Assembly (NCBI GenBank): GCA_002105175.1
Contig: MCGE01000002.1
Span: 1,178,001-1,242,000 of the forward strand
Source of the DNA: Absidia repens
Lineage: Eukaryota > Mucoromycota > Mucoromycetes > Mucorales > Cunninghamellaceae
Direction of reading: 5' to 3'
DNA: 64,000 nt
Below, one piece after another: positions 49,725 through 62,447 of this stretch. The number at the start of each line of letters is the position of its first letter. The first letter of the stretch is position 1. Under the pieces are notes generated by a model. It did no database searches. It was given only the letters and a program-made list of their open reading frames with translations, and had not been told where the DNA came from. The translations under genes were made by a program, and so were the position numbers.

Positions 49725-52042
49725 CTACTTTTTTTTGCTAGAGAATTTGAGGCCAAAGAATTTCTTTTTTGTCGATGATACGCCACTGGAGTTTTTGGAA
49801 TCGCCATCGTAAAAGGTATTGCCATCATCACTTCGTGGATAGGATTTAACCGGTGAAGGATAACCATATTCGTTTTGTGCCGGTAATGATGGTGATCGAG
49901 AAGAGTTGTTGTAAGACGATAAATTCGAGCTTGAGCCACCGCCATTGCCGAACCCAGTCAAGCCGCCGACAGTAAGAGGAGGAGAAGGAGAATGACTATC
50001 ATCAGGTTTGAGTTGCATTTGTGATAACTGTCCATTAATATCATGTAAGCCACGTTCCAATGTTTCAAAAGCAGATGTAAATGTAAAGACCCTGTCCCGT
50101 ATATGCGCCTCTATTTTTATTTCCGTGTGGCCAAAGAACATTTTGATGGTCATAAATATGGGTTCGCCTTTTTGCACACCATGGAATTTAGGCATCTTGA
50201 TAGGAAACCGTGCCACCTTGAATACATTAGCGTCTGTCGTTAATCTTGGCGTTTCACCTTGTCCATCAAAAGCAAACAAATCTGGAACGCACACACACAT
50301 AAAAAAAAAAAAAAAAAAAAAAAAAAGAGCGTGAATAAAAAAAGTTCGACGTTTCCACTTAAATGCCCCTTTTTTCACATTCTGTTTGTCACTGACTACT
50401 TCTGATTCTCAGTTTACCTGTATCTGTGTCATTTGGATAAGCAATCATAAAGTTCTTGGAGACACATTCATCCACTTTGATCGTCTGGCCTTTTTCTACA
50501 TATATACTGAATCGCTGCTTGCAGAATAATCGACCATCATCACCCTTGATGCATTGTTCAGTAGGATCAAACCGAGGATCATAAAGCATGCGAGTTTCCA
50601 CACCGTACGTACGTCTGGACACACGTTCTGTCACCATACGAGGATTCAAGCCAAAGTACACAGCACCACGGGTCACAGCGAGTTCACCACGAGGAGGGAC
50701 ACCAATAAAGCCCACGCGATCTTCAAAAACTTCACGCACGCGGCGATATAAGTATACCGATTGACCAAAGCCACCCACCAAAAAGATAGCATCCAGCATG
50801 ACATGAGATTGATGCAGTTGTTCATCGATTAAATAGAGGACTTGATGAATCACAGGTTCAAAAACGTATTCCCGTAGTTCTTGAGCAGGTAAATGCAAGT
50901 TGCCATCCTCAATACCCGCATCCGGATCGTCCATATCACCTAATCCCAATGAAGCAGGAAGTGGAAGGAATTGATCTTCTTCTCCATCGAATTGAGGCTA
51001 AAATAAAGGGTATAAAGTAATGTGAGAAGAGAGATTAAAAGAAAAAAAAAGAGGGACCGTTCTTTTTTTTTTTTGGTTTTACCTTGATTGCCTCGACAAA
51101 AGTTTCCATCATTGATTCCATAGCGGTGTCACTGATTTTCCCATGATGATAAAAACGATTCTTCAAATAATCTCGCATACGCACATCTAAGAAGGTCGAG
51201 CCACATGAATCTCCTTGTCCCTTGGTGACTTCTTTCAGAGAGCGACGATTACCCGAGTCATCGATTTCAAAAACAATCAAATCCACCGTTCCACCGCCAG
51301 CATCACAAATCATAAAACGTTGGGCATGACCAAGATTGAATTGTTCAGACTTTTTTTCACAGTATAGAGCAGCGGCTTCAGGTTCACTAATCAGCATCAG
51401 ACGATCAGGATGGTCCCATCGATTCACAATCCCAGCGCGGATAGCAGCTTCACGCATTGTCGCTTTGGCCTTGTCACTCCACATAGCTGGTACAGTAAGG
51501 CAATACCGGAATTTTGATTGGTCATAGTTGGAGGCAAACCCACGTTGCAATTCGCCGGTGACATGAGCATGGAAGGCTTCGAGATAATCAGTGATACAGT
51601 CTAAGGCGGTCAATCCATCAGGTAAGGGTGGTAAGTCCAAATTTTCATCCAGATGTAGTTTGAATCTTGATAGTAAATGATCCATATTATTGCGTTTGAA
51701 TGACAGTTTACGTGCCTCTTGACCCCAGGCCACCAGTTTATTGGATCCGTTTCGATAAAGTGATAATGTCGGAGTCTTGGGATATACGTTCATTTGCTTC
51801 GGCCTAAAGTCATAATAATTTAAGTGTATCTATATTAGTATATCAAACAATAACAATAGCAATCCTGATTAAAGGTCAAGGCACATTGCACACACACTAT
51901 TTTTACTTACCATCTAGTAATGTCTACGATTTCGTCCCCACCGTCTTTGGTAAAAGCATAACAGCACCCTGAAAAGGTTGTACCGAAATCTATAAATAAA
52001 AAGGAGTCAGAAATACAAAGGTCGAAGTTTGAGTAGTTCTAA

Positions 52043-52075
<33 letters not shown>

Positions 52076-52138
52076 ACCGATGCCAATGACATAAGAATAG
52101 TCAGAGAGATCAAATGGTGGTGTATCAGTGGACGACAT
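49725..52138 (-). CDS. Hsp70-superfamily protein, HSPA12-like (5 exons, 665 aa)
   Basis: Exons: 52138-52078, 51989-51911, 51803-51083, 50997-50418, 50281-49725; GT-AG, frame closed at 665 aa. It is an actin/Hsp70-fold ATPase of the HSPA12 type: phosphate loop 1 DFGTTFSGCCYAF, PTLSLYRNG, CLTVPAMWSDKAKATMREAA, RLMLISEPEAAALYC, phosphate loop 2 MICDAGGGTVDLIVF, and adenosine motif IFLVGGFGQSVYLYRRVREV. HSPA12-type proteins lack the usual Hsp70 substrate-binding domain and their clients are mostly unknown; they are expanded in mucoralean fungi. After the ATPase comes a beta-rich segment, then a Gly/Ser-rich tail ending in a basic KKKFFGLKFSSKKK, which could bind membrane or nucleic acid (inference). 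Introns contain a T run of about 24 to 26. Confidence 0.9.
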
Positions 52139-53117
52139 TAGTGTATATTGAGAAGGTGGAGTTAGTTCAAGTAGGTGTATACAGTCAGGTATGGAAGAGA
52201 AAAAAAAAGGGAAAAAGTACGTGTAAGAGAAGATATAAAAAAACAAGAGGGAAGCAAGAAGGGAAGAAGAAAAAAAAGGAGTTGCCAATAAAAGTAAGGA
52301 AGAAAAAAACGCAAGGGGATAAAAATACTTTTTTTTTTTTTTTTGAAAGGTGGATCTTTTTTTTTATATATATAAATATAAATCGTCTTAGGTCGATTTT
52401 ATAAACGCCGCCTGAATCCGACCTCAAGAAGGTTGCTTGTATCTTATTTCCCTTCTCGTTCTCTCTTCCCATCTTTAATATATCAACACTTGGTACACTT
52501 TTTTTTTTTTGCTCTATCTGTTGAAATACATTAATTGACACATTCTCCCGCGCTTTTGACAGAAATGGAGTGTTATAGTGATTACTTGGAGGGGCAAGGG
52601 GGGAGGGCAACATACTTCATTACTCAACACGCACACTTCTGAGTAGGTAAGTTCGTCTTGGCATAAAACCCTATATTTAAATATTCTAACCTATATAGCT
52701 CTATTTGGATAAATAAATACTATAGGGTTGGATACACCTCTTTTATCTTTGACAAGTCAACACGGACGACGACTGAGTGGATGCCGAGCTCAGCAGTAGT
52801 AGGAACCGTTCACTTAGATACTCTCTTTGATTTGAGGCCTTGTGTCAATGGCTCAGTGGCGTTTAGAATTAGTATCAAATATACTTGGACAGTACTTGTG
52901 CCTGAAATGTTATGAAAAAACGCACATCAAAACCTGTGGATCAACAACAATAACAAGCCGAGCCACGCATATATTTTATACTTGAAATCTGGGAAGTACG
53001 ATCAGGTAAAACCAAGAGCCATAATGTTACACGAAATTAGGCCCTAATGATCGACCAATTCACTTCATTATACATATATTCTAGAAACACGGTAACATTC
53101 GGCTTGATAACTCAGGG

Positions 53118-53333
53118 ATGGAGGAAGCACCTAGTATATCGCATCATGCAGTGAAGTATCTTCAAGGTAAAATGAAATACATTGATCATCTGACTAGATT
53201 CCTAACGAGTTTTTTTTCTTCCAACTGTCATAACAAGATCATTGGTGGGGGTATCTCTCTGAATAACTTTGACCCAATGACGCGACGATATCCTGAAGCA
53301 TCATCCTATGAAAACTGCCTGATTATCGTATGA
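53118..53333 (+). CDS. Possible small gene or fragment, unrecognised
   Basis: A 71-codon ATG frame (MEEAPSISHHAVKYLQGKMK ... IIGGGISLNNFDPMTRRYPE). About 165 bases downstream an acceptor (GTCTTTAG, 53499) precedes ELDERETLVGIPNITRARHQ ending at TAA, which could be a further exon. I could not verify the link, and no family is recognised. Confidence 0.22.
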   Translation: MEEAPSISHHAVKYLQGKMKYIDHLTRFLTSFFSSNCHNKIIGGGISLNNFDPMTRRYPEASSYENCLIIV

Positions 53334-54200
53334 TTTCGATGGGGGATATTTTGAACAAGAAGAAAGGTCAGGAAAAGAATAATGTAATGACTGGCATTGT
53401 TTTGTAGGAAGAAAGGGATGCATGTGCGTGTATGCAAAGGGAGTAATTATACCATATCCTCACTTTGTCTTCTTTTTCTTTTTGCTTATTGTCTTTAGGA
53501 ACTGGATGAACGTGAAACGCTGGTCGGCATCCCAAACATTACACGTGCTCGTCATCAATATTGGTAATAGACAAACTCATGTGTTGACATCCAGTAAGCG
53601 TTGTTTTCTTCCACTTCAAAGTCTTATTTTTTTCCCATCCGTGAATCACATTTACTCTTTTATTTTTATTAGTGTCTGTTATATAGGAATGGATGCATAT
53701 TTGGTGTAAGTCAGGCAACATAGATTGGAATCTGGGGTTTTATACGCAACGATTTCTATACTATATCTACTATGTATAAGAATTCCTGCTCAGCGCCATT
53801 CAGCATTGCAAGAATAGTATATTGCCAAGGCGTTTTACATATATGCATGAACTATCTGGGCTCTCTTAAACAAATGATGAAATAATGGCGGTAGCAAGCA
53901 AGGCATTGATATTTTCATATATAGTTTAGTTTATTACATTGAATAAATATATAAAAATCTTTATCTACCTATTATTTGTTTTGACTTTGATGACGAGATG
54001 GCAAGCGGGTGGGGGCGGGTTGCATGGCTATATAGTTGACCAATGATTATGATTAGCCATATATTCATATTATTGTATGTAATACATGTATTTGAAAATA
54101 TGACAGGGGGAAGTAGGTGACAAAAGTGTGCAATATTTGTCCTGTGATAAAAAAAGGTTCTTTATTGATATAATTGATATGCTTAAAAAATAAAAAATAA

Positions 54201-54590
54201 CTATGGAAACTGTAGATATGAAAATAAATGTAAGCCTATTTTATATGACATAATAGGGTGGTGTAAGTAAACACAATCTAAATAAAACTGAGGTACAGTT
54301 TCCATGTCAGATAGTGTGTACCTAGCCAGAGAAAAGAAACAAAAGAAAAAAGGAAGTCAGTAGAGTTAATCTTATATCCAATTGTGTGTGTGGGAGGGGG
54401 TAGATTTTACATACGGTTGTGGTTTTGAATATGGTAGATTTCAATTCATTAAACTTGATTTCGCCTAGAGGAGAAAATCGAATCATGTTGTCATCGGGAA
54501 AGTTGTCAAATAAGAACGATTCAGTCGGTGATAGAGAGTTGGGCACATTGTTGAGACAGTTTGAAAAAGGTAGGAACATCATTTCGGAAC
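54201..54590 (-). CDS. Possible exons of an unrecognised minus-strand gene
   Basis: An exon-like block of about 175 nt (acceptor TTTGTAG near 54592; SEMMFLPFSNCLNNVPNSLS ... SPLGEIKFNELKSTIFKTT; donor GTATGT near 54416) is followed by another acceptor (TCTGGCTAG, near 54323) and an open stretch YTLSDMETVPQFYLDCVYLH ending at a stop near 54203. Residue use looks coding. An upstream exon with a start was not found, and an A38 run lies just upstream. Confidence 0.25.
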
Positions 54591-54658
54591 CTACAAATAA
54601 AGAAGTAATGAGTTGACTTTAGCTGATATTGTAGTTATTTATATTTGATGCATAAAGG

Positions 54659-54696
<38 letters not shown>
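54659..54696 (+). repeat. 38-nt A homopolymer
   Basis: Uninterrupted A run in intergenic DNA, adjacent to the possible minus-strand exons. Confidence 0.9.
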
Positions 54697-54698
<2 letters not shown>

Positions 54699-55289
54699 AG
54701 CTTTACGTGCTCAAGCAAGAAGTGAACTAACACTAGATTGTCTACTGGTTGACGACGGTAAAATATCCAATTTCAGTAATTTTCTGTGACAATATAATGA
54801 ATCCATAAACATAATTTGTAATAAACTAATAAATACTTTGATGAATGGGGAAGCAAAAGACAAGGAAAAAGAAAAAATGACATTGCAAGAATTAAAGGGG
54901 ATTTCAAACCCCACAAACTGCTTGAATTTTTGGATGAAAGGGACAGGGCTCGGGCACTCTCATTATGCACTAGTAATACATACACCAAGTAAAACTGGTC
55001 GATGTATTAGTTACGTGAACAAATAACTCCCGCAAACTTACAAGTATTTATCTCGCATACATATATTGTATAGATATATATGTAGATATAATGTACAATG
55101 CATCTCCCGTTTCACGCCAAATTTCGAACAGATTTTTTTACTGGAGATACCATAAAGTAAAAATAAACAAAGTTGCGCGGTTGTATGGTTTGCTTCTGTA
55201 AAGAAGAAAACAATCTTAGGCATTTGAAATTGGCCGGATTTGGCTGAAAGGATAAGAATTGCAACAAGACATCTAGAAAAATTAATTCA

Positions 55290-55925
55290 AATTCCGCCCA
55301 CGTGGATTTTTAGTGGCTCGCTCATTTCAATTTTTTATTTTTCCGCTCTCTTTCTTTTCATTTTCATTTTTCCCTTCATTAATTCTTCACAACTGTGGCA
55401 CCTATGGGTGATGATAGGCTTGGATTAGTGTCAGCACTAGTTTAGAAAGATTTTCAGAACAGGGATTACAAGATGCATGGGGAAACCCTTTCACTTTGGA
55501 TTCAGGATTTGGAACCACTACTAGTTGGCGTTTTCGAGCCTTCATTAACTTAGTTTAGAATTACTTTGCCTATAGTTTGTTACCCACAACTGAATAAAAC
55601 GTATATCTTTTTACATGCTTCAATGAAATATGTCGTATTCGTCTCTTTTATGTCTTGTGCAATAGATCCCTGTTTCACAACATCATCTCTTTAGATTAGT
55701 GTTGACCGGTGTTGTGCTAATGCTAGAACAATAAAAAAAAATCTTTCTTAATCTTGTAGAATGTACTGGTACCCATTTTGAAATTATCCTTTTACATTAT
55801 TGTTGATCATTCTTGAAACCTCACTTTCGTCTCCCTCATGAATCCTCTAACAAATCCTTCTCCTATTACAATGAACCCTTCGATTTCAGTTTTAGTATCT
55901 ACCAATATGTTTCAATAATATATAC
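55290..55925 (+). repeat. Dispersed repeat copy R6
   Basis: Plus-sense copy: CCGCCCACGTGGATTTTTAG, polypyrimidine, CACAACTGTGGCACCTATGG, GGATTAGTGTCAGCACTAGT, GGATTACAAGATGCATGGGG, ACAACTGAATAAAACGTATA, TTAGATTAGTGTTGACCGGT, and the end AGTATCTACCAATATGTTTC that matches the start of R4. Confidence 0.75.
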
Positions 55926-56339
55926 CTGCTTATTAACCAGCCACTAACCCAGCGTATAATAAATAGTGACGCTATTTGCAGCTATTTTGTGAATGTCTTC
56001 CTAAATATTTGCTTTCCAGTTCACACTCTATGACTACTTTTATTCCTAGAGACTCAGTGACTGATTGGTTCTCTTGATCACTTAATATTAAACCAATAAT
56101 ACGATGGAATCTACGTCGTGATATGCTTGTAACGGTATATACCAGTTTGTGCTTACTTTTTAGCTTTTCTATGACTACTACACTCCCCAATTCCAGAAGT
56201 CTAGCAACTAGTTGATAGTTCTGGCTTGCTTCATGTTAAACATGGCGCTATCCTTGCTACATTATTCATATTAATAATGCTATGACATGCCACTTACGTA
56301 ACCTCCGCTAGACTGAACATATTGCATATATCCTGCGCT

Positions 56340-56342
<3 letters not shown>

Positions 56343-56379
<37 letters not shown>
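56343..56379 (+). repeat. 37-nt T homopolymer
   Basis: Uninterrupted T run in intergenic DNA. Confidence 0.9.
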
Positions 56380-56381
<2 letters not shown>

Positions 56382-57096
56382 ATGATTAAATGAAACTCAA
56401 ATTGATATCAGTTAATTTCAAGCATGAATTTATATGATCTAAAGAAACAAATAGGATCTCCAGCGTGAATATACGACGAAGGGGTGATCGCCCATAACAA
56501 TAAAGTTAGACTATCTTTAGGAAATTGGTATTTGCTGTATTTAGAGGCTATTTTTTTTTTTTGACGAAAAACATTTTGGGCGTAACAGTGACCTGTTCTT
56601 TTATTGGACGTAAAAAGCATACTGAGTTTTCATACCAATGAAAAAGCTAAATTACATGTTCAATTTGGCAGAGGTGTCGATTAAACTAATTTGTTCTTTT
56701 TCCATCACACCACTGTGCCTTGTGATATAGTCTGGTGTTTGGAAAACCGAGTTTTCTTGGTAAGCTCGTCTCAGCCGTTAATATTATTGGGCAAAAGACT
56801 TTGAAGTTTCAATTGAGACAAAAATGTCCTTTTTTTTGGGCTACGGGAGGATTGAACATCGAGAGTTAACAAACTGTACCCCGATCAGTTTATTTATTTA
56901 TGTAAATGACTGGACTCGATTGAAAACGATGCAGTGTTTGATTTTGAAACACCGGTGATTCAAAATATTTTATTTTTCTTCTTTTTGTGTCTTTTTCTTT
57001 CCTTTTTTTTTCTTTCTTTTTTTATATACCTTTCATTATATATACAATCAATTTCCTCTACCATATATCCCCTTTTTGTATTATCTATCTCAAACT

Positions 57097-58058
57097 ATGC
57101 AACAAACAGATCGCATGGCTTCCGAATCTTTGGAACCCACCACTAAGACTCCTTTACTCAGTGTCCAACGACCTCGGCATGCAACAGTTAAGAGGGTGCC
57201 GACTTTTATGCAAACCTCGGTGCCAAATAGGCGATATATCCTTCATTCATTTGGCAACATTAGTCTACATATATTGTTAGAACTGGTGCTACCTGTTGGC
57301 CTTTACTATGTTTTCCGGACGTTCCTGTCTCCGCTGCTCTCGTTGTTACTGGCTGGTGTTCCTGCGGCTCTTATTGTGACCTTCAAGGGGTAGGTGTCAT
57401 ACATGTATTATTGATGATTATTTATTTATATACATATTATTATTATTATAGAATCTACGAACACAAGGTTTTGATGACAGGTGTGCTTACATTGGTTGGG
57501 TTTGTGGTATCTGCTATGCTGGCCACGTTACAAGCAGACCCCAAACTGTATCTACTTCGGGAATCTACCATGACTCTGGCAATGGGATTTATGCTTTTGA
57601 TGACTCTTCTACCCCTCCAAATCAAACATCACAAATTACGGCCCTTTATGTTCTATGTGGCACGGCAAATGGCGGTCTCGGGATCGATCACGTACGACGA
57701 TAACAATACGGTACGGGAACACTGGGATTGGTTTTGGGATGCTTGGCCAAAATTTCGTCTCTTTTTTAGACTGCTAACGGGCGTATGGGCGGCGGGGTTG
57801 ATCAGCGAATTCTTGGTACGAGTAGTGCTGCTTGAGTCTCTAGACGATGTAGACGAAGTCATCTATTATTCCAATATGTACATGTTTGTGGTCTTGGTTA
57901 TCCTTGGAACACTCACAATTTCGAGCACCCTACTGCTACGACATCTTTACAACCGGAAACAAAGCAAGATCAGGGACGCTGAACAACGATCTGAAATCGA
58001 ACGTATTATCCAGGAGGCGGCGCATGAAGAACCATTGGCTGGAGGACCATCAGCGTGA
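57097..58058 (+). CDS. VC0807-like multi-pass membrane protein (2 exons, 299 aa)
   Basis: Exons 57097-57389 and 57452-58058. After a 45-residue polar, basic N-terminus there is an amphipathic and membrane core: ISLHILLELVLPVGLYYVFR, SPLLSLLLAGVPAALIVTFK, VLMTGVLTLVGFVVSAMLAT, the conserved-looking DPKLYLLRESTMTLAMGFML, then GVWAAGLISEFLVRVVLLES and MYMFVVLVILGTLTISSTLL, about six segments in all, and a charged cytosolic tail. The layout (ExxLPVxLYYVLRTFLSP ... DPRLxLLRES) is what I recall for the VC0807-type membrane domain found in bacteria and fungi. Substrate and function are unknown. The ATG at 57097 is preferred to the Met six codons later because it is first. Confidence 0.75.
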
Positions 58059-58142
58059 TTAGATTATTTAGTATTCCTACTCTTTCTATTTTATTTAGGT
58101 TATATCCTCTTTTTTACGTTTTCAAAACTATATTCCCTTTTT

Positions 58143-58180
<38 letters not shown>

Positions 58181-58349
58181 AAAAATAAAATAAAAAACTC
58201 AGTGATTATACCTTTTGTGTCGTGTGAAAGAATGCCATTTTGGCAAGTACCGGACATTGAAAATCAAACGCGCGTCTGATAAAATAACTACTGTGGTTCT
58301 TTTTTTTTTTTTTTGTTTCTTCTTCTCATCCCTTTATTTTATTCTAACA

Positions 58350-61300
58350 ATGGCTGCTCAAGTTGCTCCTCCTCCTAGTCTCGACTTCACTATCAATGCT
58401 GAAGACATTCATCGCATCAACCAAGAAATCATGGATGAAGATCTCTCTGTGAACGATACCATTGCCGCTTTGAAACCTGAAGAACAAACCTATGAAAATA
58501 TCGTTGTTCCTCTGGTAAAGATTGAAAACTCTTTGTCTGGTAAGGATAACTTCAAAAGCATGCACTTGCGGACTGGGGGTTACGAAACTAACGTTTTTTA
58601 TTTACTTTTTTATTTTGTTTTGTTTCTGTTGCTTTGTGTTTGTTTTTTTTTTTTTATCTAGGCAAAATCTCGTTACTGGCTTCCCTTAATCAAATATCAC
58701 CTGACGCTAGTGTACGCGACGCTTCTGTGGCTGCCGAGAAAAAGTATGAAGACTTTAGCATTGATCAAGGTATGCGTCACGACTTATATACTGTGATTCA
58801 AGGTTATATCGACCGCACCGACTTGAATTCTTTGGACCATGAGGACGCGCGAATGTTGGAAAAGACTGCACGTGCATTTCGTCGTTCTGGCCTACATCTT
58901 CCTGAAGACCAACGCAAGGAACTCACCGAGTTACGCAAGCGCCTTAGTGAAGTGTGTATTGAATTTATGCAAAACTGGAGCCGTGAAGACAGCAGTAAGT
59001 GGAAAGATACTACATAGAAGATTATTCAAAGCAACTCACAACTACTCTTTCTCTACCGTTTTATTATAGCTGTCAAGTTCACCAAGGTAATCAATTCAAG
59101 GATATAAGCCATTAATTATACTCACTCTTTCAATATGGTACTTTAGGATGAATTGGAAGGTATGGACGATGACTTTCTTGGTGGATTGAAAACGGAACAA
59201 GACGATGGTGTCACAAAGTATATCCTTACTATGAAGTAAGTCAAAAAAAAAAAGAAGCGGATGTCGTAGAAATTACTGAAAGAAGGAACTCACTGCTTTT
59301 TCTTCGTTTTAGATATCCAGGTGCGAACTGAAAAAAAAACATGCTTCTTCTTTTTTTTTTTTTTTTTCTCTCCCTTTTGTGCGATGCTGATTCTTTTCTC
59401 TTCTTTTTCTCACGTTTTGACGGTTTTAGATGTCCGTCCTGGTAAGTAGAATATAAGATTCTGAAAATGTGCACTTCGTACTAACCGAAATTCGACTTTA
59501 TTTTTTACCATAGTACTCAAACTTTGCAAGAATGAAAACACTCGAAGGGTCCACTTGACAGCTTTTGAATCTCGTAACAGGGAAAACATTGTTCTTTTGG
59601 AAGAAGTAATACAAAACATATAATTCCGTGTCATCATTTCAAGCTACTTACACACATCTTTGTTTGGTTATACTAGGCTCTGAACCTCCGCCGCAAGTGT
59701 GCAAAGGTATTACATAGTGACATAAGAACAAGAAGGCAATGGAACCTCAACTTATGGTTTTTATAGATTTTGGGCTACGAATCTCATGCTGCGTATGTGT
59801 TGGAAGTGAAAATGGCAAAAGAAGTCAACACGGTGAATAAGGTAAGTAAATATCAAGATGGCCCGACATGCTAGCTCAATATTGTATATTTAACATTGGT
59901 TTACTTTGGCCATTAGTTTTTGGAAGATCTCAAGGTCAAACTGCATGACGCCGGTATCAAAGAAATTGAAACTATGAAGGAAATCAAAAAGGTAATGGTT
60001 TAGATAGAATAGGAAAAAGAGTTAAAAAGGATAAAATTGAGTGTATTTACCTTGCTTATTTTATAGAAAGAAAAGGAAGAACGTGGTGAACAATATGACG
60101 GAACTTTCAACCCTTGGGATACAAGCTATTACGAACGTATTTTACTTGAAAGCAAATACTCTGTGGATCAAGAACAAATTAAAAAATACTTCAGTTTGGA
60201 AACAACTATCTCTAGTAAGTACTCTTGACACTTTGTACTGTATTTTATTTTATCTGACCTTGTGTGTGGTAGAAATGTTGGACATCTATGAAACGGTTCT
60301 TGGATTGAAGTTTGTCAAGGTCCCTTCATCAAAGGCTGTGGTATGGCATCCTGATGTGCAATTGTATGAATGCTGGGACAATGCTGAAGATAAGCACTTT
60401 TCTGGTTATATGTATTTGGATCTCTTTCCTCGTGATTCCAAATGTAAGTTTGCTTACCTTTGTTTTATTATTGTATCCAATTAGCTGCATTTGCTCATAC
60501 TTTTTTTTTTTTATCATTTACTCTTGTTGAATAGATCCTCATGCTGCTTGTTTCCCTCTTCATCCTTCTTATTTGGATGACAATGGTGATCGTGTACCTC
60601 CTATTGCTGCAATGGTTGCTAACTTTACCAAGCCGTAAGTGTTGTCTCACTGAAAATATTCAGTTGGGTTTATATTCATTTCCTTTTTTTGTATACTATT
60701 TTGAACAGAACCCAAACCAAACCATCTCTTTTAAAGCACGAAGAAGTCGTTACTCTTTTCCATGAACTTGTAGGTTACTATTTTTTTGTGTAACTAATCT
60801 TGCTGACTGATTGCTTCCTATTCCTATGCATATATGCTGTCGTTATATAGGGCCACGTCATGCATCATCTTTGTAGTCGCACTAGATATGCTCGATTCCA
60901 CGGTACCTCTGTAGAAGGTGATTTTGTCGAAGCGCCCTCTCAAGTAAGTGATATGAACAAGCGAAGATCCTTCTCACTAAAATTTTCGCTATAAATAATT
61001 TTGGTAGATGTTGGAAAACTGGTGCTATGATACTGAATCTCTCAAGACACTTTCTTCCCATTTTGAAACCGGTGAACCTATCTCAGATGAAATGATCGAT
61101 CGTATCATCAAAGCCAAGAATGTCAATGCCGCCGTCATGAACTTGCGTCAACTCTTCTTCGGTATTTTTGATATGACCATTCATACTTCAGAAGGTAAGA
61201 ATGAAAAGAAATATGATGTTGTGTTGCATGATGAATACTCATTCTATCTTCTTGTTCTTATTAGATGAGCATCTGGATAGCACCAAGGTTTACAATGATC

Positions 61301-61846
61301 TTCGTAAAGAAATCTCTCTAGTGGAAGCTCCCAAGGTAAATGAATATATATATGTAGTTAGACAATGATTGACTAATTTATATTGTACATTGACTTACTA
61401 GGGAAGCTGTGGCCAAGCTGCATTTGGGTAACGGAATCAGGGAAAAGAGAAGGAAGGGAGGACATGGCATTCAGGAATACTCCAGCTTATATGCTTTTTT
61501 TTTATATACATGCAGACATTTGATGGGCGGATATGACGCAGGTTACTACGGCTATATGTGGTCTAAGGTCTTCTCGAGCGATATGTTCTTCAGCAAATTT
61601 GAAAAGAACCCACTTTCCGGAGAAACTGGTTATGCTTATCGTAAATCAATTTTGGAAAAAGGAAGCAGCGTGTAAGTTACTAAAGAACAGAAATATATGT
61701 AAATAATAGATTTCTGATCCTCATCTTTTATTATTATTATTATTTGCACGAACTATAAAAGTGACGGTATGGACATGCTCAAAGACTTCCTCGGTCGCGA
61801 GCCTTCTTCTGACGCATTTATGCGTGAAGACATTGGCACACATTAG
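58350..61846 (+). CDS. PRD1: M3 metallopeptidase, saccharolysin/thimet-oligopeptidase type (20 exons, 672 aa)
   Basis: A cytosolic zinc oligopeptidase that trims short peptides; the yeast orthologue is Prd1. Exons: 58350-58539, 58662-58994, 59070-59086, 59147-59235, 59313-59320, 59430-59441, 59514-59605, 59677-59706, 59767-59841, 59917-59991, 60067-60214, 60273-60443, 60535-60634, 60709-60769, 60851-60943, 61008-61194, 61265-61335, 61402-61427, 61516-61671, 61762-61846. Lengths sum to exactly 673 codons. The zinc site is HELGHVMHH (HExxH), with the third ligand downstream in [35 protein letters not shown] is the family's substrate-binding Gly/Tyr loop. The 8- and 12-nt exons are required to make MKYPDVRPVLKL. 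No signal peptide is seen. Confidence 0.93.
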
Positions 61847-62361
61847 ACTGTTCGAAATTTAGGTGGATTGAATGATCGTTTCGTTGGATGTGTTAGTTTT
61901 ATCTTATTTTTAGTTTTTGCTATAGACTATATCATTGGTTTTATTTTTTGTTTGTTTTACTTAATAAAAATCATTCGTCTTCATCCATTAGATGCTTATG
62001 ATTAAATATTGAGATTCTTATGGGTTGGTGATGCATGATTCGGCATAGATCGGTCATATGATTTTTATTTTGTAGACTAGTGATTTGCAGCGAATTTTCT
62101 ACTTATTACAGGATAATTTGTCAATGATTTTATGACATTGCTTAAAGAGGATCGATGTTTTGGCTGTTATTATGTGATTTAAGTGCAGTCAACAGGGGGA
62201 TTTAAAACGGCAACAAAGTAACACGTTAGTAATTCATGCTTGGGAATTTTTATTACTAAAACTTTTTTTCAGGTACTATTTTTGTGAGAAATGGCTCATT
62301 ACATAATAAAATATTTACAAAATTTTCTTCTTCTTCTCTTCCTCTTTTGTTGTACTCTAGT

Positions 62362-62404
<43 letters not shown>

Positions 62405-62447
62405 TAGCTTGGTATAAAGGTGTACAATATAAAATTCCAATTCTATC
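61847..62447. other. Intergenic region between the M3 peptidase and the short-chain dehydrogenase
   Basis: About 600 bases. An AATAAAA-like signal at 61962-61970 fits the peptidase 3' end. A T39 run (62365-62403) lies within the presumed promoter or leader of the dehydrogenase, 45 bases before its ATG. Confidence 0.55.
62365..62403 (+). repeat. 39-nt T homopolymer next to a start codon
   Basis: Uninterrupted T run ending 44 bases before the ATG of the dehydrogenase gene. Confidence 0.9.

Larger units (their letters stand above)
52139..57096. other. Gene-poor region, 5 kb, with repeat copy R6 and uncertain fragments
   Basis: It starts with the HSPA12-like promoter (purine-rich, 52190-52320). 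Uncertain coding fragments lie at 53118-53333 (plus) and 54201-54590 (minus). A38 lies at 54659-54696, R6 at 55290-55925, and T37 at 56343-56379. The last 150 bases form the CT-rich leader of the VC0807-like gene. Confidence 0.5.

Noticed and set aside
52840..52930. tRNA-like A-box (TGGCTCAGTGG) at 52849
   Set aside because: No B-box (GGTTCGANNCC-type) and no cloverleaf pairing in the next 90 bases.
58634..59069. Alternative frames extending past the second exon of the M3 peptidase
   Set aside because: They read through a GTAAGT donor; family alignment requires the splice.
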